Assembly (NCBI GenBank): GCA_964384625.1
Contig: CAYLNH010000090.1
Span: 1 to 25,006, forward strand
DNA length: 25,006 nucleotides
DNA from: CAYLNH01 sp964384625
GTDB lineage: Bacteria; Verrucomicrobiota; Lentisphaeria; JABSQK01
Direction: 5' to 3'
The position numbers and the translations under genes were made by a program. Positions 21,545 to 25,006 of the stretch are shown piece after piece (the stretch's first letter is position 1; each line of letters begins with the position of its first letter). A model generated the notes under the pieces. The model had not been told where the DNA came from and ran no database searches. It saw nothing but the letters and a program-made list of their open reading frames with translations.

Positions 21545-22848
21545 GTCAGATTGAACCAACAGTTGAAGAAAATGACCAGATGGCGGCCTACAGCGAGGCG
21601 GTCAGCAGCGGTCTCTACGCCAAACAGAGCGGACTGGTCGGCAAGTACGACAATGTCCGGCGCTACTGGGAAGACGAGATCACCCGGCACTTCCTCTATC
21701 CGCATCTGCACGAGATGGTCTGCAGCGCCAGGGTGCGCAATCAGAAACTGCGCATCATGGACCTGGGCTGCGGCAGCGGCGACGGGTATGAACTGCTGAC
21801 GGGCGTCCGCGACCGCGACGCCGACCTGACGCACTTCCAGATCGACCTGCTGCAGGACATGATCGAATCCTACGTCGGCGTCGATCTCAGCCTTGACCTG
21901 CTCAAACAGGCCGCCGACGTTCACGGCGGCAATCCCGCCATCAGTTTCCGGCAAGGCGATTTCTCGCAGGGACTGCCCCTGGAAGACGGCGAGGAACCGT
22001 ACGACCTGTACTTTTCGTCCTACGGCACATGGTCGCATCACAACGACGACGAAACGGCGATCGAGCTCCTGGCGGACATCGCCCGGCACACACAGAAGTA
22101 CTCGCTGGTGCTCTGTGACTGGCTGGGAAGGTACTCCTACGAGTGGCGCGACTTGTGGACCAACAAGCACGAGGACCTGCTCAACATGGATTACGTCGTG
22201 TCCTACATCTACGAGAAAGAGGAACGCGAAGCCAAACGCGATCAGCTGCAGCATCTGAATTTGCGGCTCATGAGCCGCAGGGAAGTTGAGCGCATTGTTC
22301 AGGCGGCATCGGAACGGGCCGGTTGCGAGATCAACATGGTCGAGCTCTTCGACCGCTCCTGTCTGATCGGGCGCCACATGGATACGCAGGAGTATAACCC
22401 CTTCGCCCAGTCCATCCGGAACGCGGTGAACTCGCTGCACGAGTACAACCGGCGTACCGACCTGAACGACCTGAAGTTCGACTTCAAGCCGGTCGACGGA
22501 TTTGACGAGCAGAACGAGTTCTACACCCGGCTGGCGCACTGCTGGAACACCATGGTGCGGTATACCAAACGTCTGTTGGCGCATTACAACGACGAGATCC
22601 AGGCCGTGACCGTCGACCCGGAAGGCGGTCCGCGCGGCGTCGCGAAGGACTTCCCGAATGACCTTCGCTACCTGCTCAAACGCATGCATCGCGTGGTTGA
22701 CAGCGTCGGCTGGATCGACATCGGTTTGACGCGGGAGAATCTCATCGAACCGCAGCTCGGGTACACCCTGCGCAATATGGTCGTCGAACTGCAGCAGGGT
22801 ATCGGCTGCGGTCACGGCCTGTGTGCGATTCTTGAAGTCCGGAAGTAA
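21541..22848 (+). CDS. class I SAM-dependent methyltransferase with long C-terminal extension
   Basis: This 435-aa soluble protein has a Rossmann methyltransferase domain (about 40-240) with motif I IMDLGCGSGDG (72-82) and acidic strand ESYVGVDLSLDLL (about 113-125), which would bind the SAM ribose. Then come a QGDF-type adenine strand and an FSSYGTWSH substrate-side motif. The last 180 residues or so are helical and polar, contain a Trp/His-rich LAHCWNTMVRYTKRLLAHY, and match no domain I recognise. Coupling by a 4-bp overlap to MttB copy 3 suggests a joint pathway, for example remethylating a product or N-methylating an amine. The usual small-molecule methyltransferase is 200-280 aa, so this one is long. 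Confidence 0.88.
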   Translation: MSQIEPTVEENDQMAAYSEAVSSGLYAKQSGLVGKYDNVRRYWEDEITRHFLYPHLHEMVCSARVRNQKLRIMDLGCGSGDGYELLTGVRDRDADLTHFQIDLLQDMIESYVGVDLSLDLLKQAADVHGGNPAISFRQGDFSQGLPLEDGEEPYDLYFSSYGTWSHHNDDETAIELLADIARHTQKYSLVLCDWLGRYSYEWRDLWTNKHEDLLNMDYVVSYIYEKEEREAKRDQLQHLNLRLMSRREVERIVQAASERAGCEINMVELFDRSCLIGRHMDTQEYNPFAQSIRNAVNSLHEYNRRTDLNDLKFDFKPVDGFDEQNEFYTRLAHCWNTMVRYTKRLLAHYNDEIQAVTVDPEGGPRGVAKDFPNDLRYLLKRMHRVVDSVGWIDIGLTRENLIEPQLGYTLRNMVVELQQGIGCGHGLCAILEVRK

Positions 22849-22872
22849 ATCAAAAAGACGAGTTCGAACGAT

Positions 22873-23484
22873 ATGAACGGCTATTTGCGATCGGTGGCCC
22901 TGCTGCTGGTGCTGCTGAACCCGTTTCTGGTCATCATCTACCTGGTCGATGTGGTTGCCAAGCTGGACCTGCGGCGGTTCATCTATGTCATGTCGCGGGC
23001 CGGCCTGATTGCCGCCGCCGTCTTCTGCTGCTTTGTCGTTCTCGGCGATGCAGTCTTTTCGGATATCGTCCAGGCGAACTTCGCTTCCTTCCAGATTTTC
23101 GGCGGCGTCGTTTTTCTGTTGATCGGTCTGCAGTTCGTGTTCCGCGGGCCGACGGCGATTGAGATTCTGCGGGGCGACTCGGAAAACCTGACCGGCGCCA
23201 TTGCCATGCCGGTGTTGATCGGGCCGGGAACGATCAGCGCCAGTGTGATTATCGGCGAGCGACACGATACGGCCGCGGCCTGCGCCGCAGCGCTGGTTGC
23301 GGTGGCGATTTCGATTGCGATCATTGTCATTCTGAAGATCGTTCACGATGTCGTTCGACCGCGGCGCGAGCCGCTGATTGAGCGTTACATTGAGGTTGCC
23401 GGCCGCATCACCGCGCTGTTCGTCGGTACGGTATCCGTCGAGATGATCATGCAGGGCGCCCGGGCCTGGAGTGATAAGTTCTGA
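22873..23484 (+). CDS. MarC-family integral membrane protein
   Basis: This 203-aa protein has about six hydrophobic spans (residues 5-25, 38-60, 70-92, 110-125, 133-156 and 178-195). Marks of the MarC (UPF0056) family are LNPF near the N-terminus and a PVLIGPGTIS segment in the fourth span. The biochemical role of MarC proteins is not settled; the old link to multiple antibiotic resistance is not supported for the E. coli protein. It lies 24 bases after the methyltransferase and 13 before the mechanosensitive channel, so it is in the same operon. Export of a pathway product or solute is possible, which is inference. Confidence 0.85.
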   Translation: MNGYLRSVALLLVLLNPFLVIIYLVDVVAKLDLRRFIYVMSRAGLIAAAVFCCFVVLGDAVFSDIVQANFASFQIFGGVVFLLIGLQFVFRGPTAIEILRGDSENLTGAIAMPVLIGPGTISASVIIGERHDTAAACAAALVAVAISIAIIVILKIVHDVVRPRREPLIERYIEVAGRITALFVGTVSVEMIMQGARAWSDKF

Positions 23485-23497
23485 GAAAGGGAAGCCC

Positions 23498-24748
23498 ATG
23501 GAAGCCATCGCCGAATTCCGGGAGTACTTGAATCAGTCGCCGCTGCCGTGGCAGGCGGAGTTGATCTGGGCCGCCGCGATTGTGATCCTGGCAGTCGCGG
23601 CGTGGTGGATCACCCGCAGTCTGCTGGTGCGCGGACTGCAGGCGCTGATGCGGAAAACGAAGATGACCTGGGACGACGCCCTGGTTCAAGCCGGCGTGCT
23701 GCATCGTCTCGCACTCCTGGTGCCGGCCCTCATCCTGTGCCGCGTGACCCGCCTCTTCCTCCCGGCCGACGGCCTGGCGCAGCAGCCGCTGAACGGCATC
23801 GGCCTGATCCTCTTTACCGCGGCTGCGGTTTTCGGCGTTGACGCCGTCCTCAACGCCGGCCACATCGTCTACCGCAGTTTCCCGCAGGCGAACCAGGTGC
23901 CGATCAAGGGGTTTCTGCAGGTCGTCAAGATCATCCTGTATTCCATCGGGCTGATCATCGTGCTGGCCATCATCCTGAACCGCAGTCCGCTCTATCTGTT
24001 GAGCGGTCTCGGCGCGGTCACCGCTGTGCTCATGCTGATCTTCAAGGACGCCATCCTCGGGTTCGTCGCCGGCATTCAGCTGACCACCAACAAGATGGTC
24101 AGTATCGGCGACTGGGTGTCGATGCCGCAATATGGCGCCGACGGCTATGTCATCGACATTGCGCTGACCACCGTCAAAGTGGAGAACTGGGATAAGACCG
24201 TCACGACGATTCCGACCTATGCGTTGATCAGCAATTCCTTTCAGAACTGGCAGGCGATGTTCCAGTCGGGCGGCCGGCGCATCAAGCGCTCGATCAACCT
24301 CGATATGACCAGTGTCCGGCTCTGCACTGAGGAGATGCTCGAGCGCTATCGCCAGATCCAGCACATCAAGGAGTACCTGGCGCGGAAAGAAGACGAGGTG
24401 AAAAAGTACAATGCCGAACATGATGTCGGCGATGAATGCCGGGTCAACGGCCGGCGCCTGACCAACGTCGGCACCTTTCGCGCCTATGTGGAGGCGTATC
24501 TGCACAATCACCCGATGATCAACCGGGAGATGACTCTGCTCGTCCGGCAGCTGCAGCCCGGTGAACACGGACTGCCGATCGAGATCTACGCGTTCTGCAA
24601 CGACACGGCCTGGGCCGTGTACGAAGGCGTCCAGGCGGACATCTTCGACCACATCCTCGCAGTCATCCCCGAGTTCGACCTGCGCGTCTTCCAGTCCCCC
24701 GGCGGCGGCGATGTCCAGAGCCTGGGCGACGTTCTGAAGACGGGCTAG
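23498..24748 (+). CDS. MscS-family mechanosensitive channel (YbdG-like)
   Basis: This 416-aa inner-membrane protein has membrane segments at about residues 22-42, 67-85, 99-118, 140-160 and 165-190. The last, LSGLGAVTAVLMLIFKDAIL followed by GFVAGIQ, is the glycine/alanine-rich pore helix of the MscS fold. The beta domain follows (SIGDWVSMPQYGADGYVIDI, then NWDKTVTTIPTYALI). A large soluble insert at about 270-340 is like YbdG/YnaI-type channels rather than the minimal MscS. It would release solutes on hypo-osmotic shock. As the last gene of an operon that begins with an osmoprotectant importer, it is a natural counterpart. The ATG at 23498 has GAAAGGGAAG upstream. A long stem-loop begins nine bases after the stop. 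Confidence 0.9.
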   Translation: MEAIAEFREYLNQSPLPWQAELIWAAAIVILAVAAWWITRSLLVRGLQALMRKTKMTWDDALVQAGVLHRLALLVPALILCRVTRLFLPADGLAQQPLNGIGLILFTAAAVFGVDAVLNAGHIVYRSFPQANQVPIKGFLQVVKIILYSIGLIIVLAIILNRSPLYLLSGLGAVTAVLMLIFKDAILGFVAGIQLTTNKMVSIGDWVSMPQYGADGYVIDIALTTVKVENWDKTVTTIPTYALISNSFQNWQAMFQSGGRRIKRSINLDMTSVRLCTEEMLERYRQIQHIKEYLARKEDEVKKYNAEHDVGDECRVNGRRLTNVGTFRAYVEAYLHNHPMINREMTLLVRQLQPGEHGLPIEIYAFCNDTAWAVYEGVQADIFDHILAVIPEFDLRVFQSPGGGDVQSLGDVLKTG

Positions 24749-24757
24749 ATCCACCGG

Positions 24758-24836
24758 CCGCGAAAAGGGTGCGGGACCCGGTTCCTGCTTTCCGAGAAGA
24801 GACCCCAAGCTCAGCTTGGGGAGGATCTTTTCGCGG
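24758..24836 (+). terminator. nested stem-loop at the 3' end of the operon
   Basis: An outer stem, CCGCGAAAAG (24758-24767) with CTTTTCGCGG (24827-24836), encloses an inner perfect hairpin, CCCCAAGC-TCA-GCTTGGGG (24803-24821). It starts nine bases past the stop of the channel gene and could end the ten-gene transcript. It has no terminal T-run, so factor-dependent termination or 3'-end protection is also possible. Confidence 0.45.
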
Positions 24837-24932
24837 TAGATGTAGATAGACGCGGCAGGCTGCTGCGATTGGACTGCGGTTCCGACTCCGAAAGACAACA
24901 GCTTCGGCAGCTGATCCCCCCGGATAAAACCG

Positions 24933-24982
24933 GTAAGCCCTCGATTACTGTCCTTCGCGGTCCGCATAGAGATCCCGCACCC
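24933..24982 (-). repeat. 50-bp dispersed repeat, copy B (inverted)
   Basis: This is the reverse complement of 8731-8780 with three substitutions in 50. The adjacent CTTGAGCGCCGAAGCCTTGG (24984-25003) is another module, found in related form near 8825 and inverted near 900. It is intergenic, with no coding potential supported. Confidence 0.85.
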
Positions 24983-25006
24983 TCTTGAGCGCCGAAGCCT
25001 TGGCGA

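Noticed and set aside
21370..23508. A 712-codon open frame on the minus strand
   Set aside because: It lies opposite the methyltransferase and MarC genes, with no recognisable domain and low-complexity composition.
1..25006. tRNA, rRNA, transposase or integrase genes marking an island
   Set aside because: None was recognised on either strand. The island idea rests only on the inverted 50-bp repeats.

Overview
The window (about 25 kb, GC-rich, one 100-base assembly gap) looks like a draft chromosomal scaffold from an uncultured or lightly studied bacterium. The many MttB-superfamily methyltransferases, the hairpin-rich intergenic repeats, the motif resembling CCACGAATCACACGAAT near 826, and the MarR/EPS-type regulator with glycosyltransferases suggest a PVC-group organism (Kiritimatiellota/Lentisphaerota-like). 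A deltaproteobacterial origin cannot be excluded from sequence alone, and this taxonomic call is an inference.

Left third (1-8433), a surface-polysaccharide type neighbourhood. It holds a winged-helix regulator with a C-terminal Rossmann-like domain (minus), a CPBP intramembrane protease (plus), a GT2 glycosyltransferase (minus), an unusual methyltransferase/ATP-grasp fusion (minus), a GH20 hexosaminidase-like protein (minus) and a GT4-type glycosyltransferase (minus). Between the last two lies a minisatellite-like composite repeat array (about 6493-7375) in which the assembly broke. A 91-bp, 97% identical copy of part of the methyltransferase gene sits between the fusion gene and the GH20 gene.

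Right two thirds (8973-24748), one coherent locus. A nitrilase-family hydrolase and an MttB-like methyltransferase form an overlapping minus-strand pair. Divergent from them is a sigma-54 enhancer-binding protein whose receiver domain has lost its phosphorylation residues. Next comes a plus-strand run of ten closely spaced genes: an osmoprotectant (OpuC/ProVWX-like) ABC transporter (ATPase, permease, lipoprotein), two tandem asparagine-synthetase paralogues (one with the catalytic Cys, one with Ser and other glutaminase residues lost), two more MttB-like proteins, a class I SAM methyltransferase, a MarC-family membrane protein and an MscS-type channel.

Regulation can be read from the DNA. A good -24/-12 promoter (12988-13003) stands before the ABC ATPase. 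Two copies of a TGTGC-GAA-GCACA dyad lie 42 bp apart upstream of it, and a third, perfect copy lies in front of the regulator gene. The simplest reading is a sigma-54-switched operon for uptake and remodelling of a quaternary or methylated amine (betaine-like) solute, with ATP-dependent amide formation, amide hydrolysis and methyl transfer, plus membrane/osmotic accessory proteins. No corrinoid protein is present in the window, and the actual substrate is unknown. A 50-bp repeat occurs in opposite orientation on either side of this locus (8731-8780 and 24933-24982).
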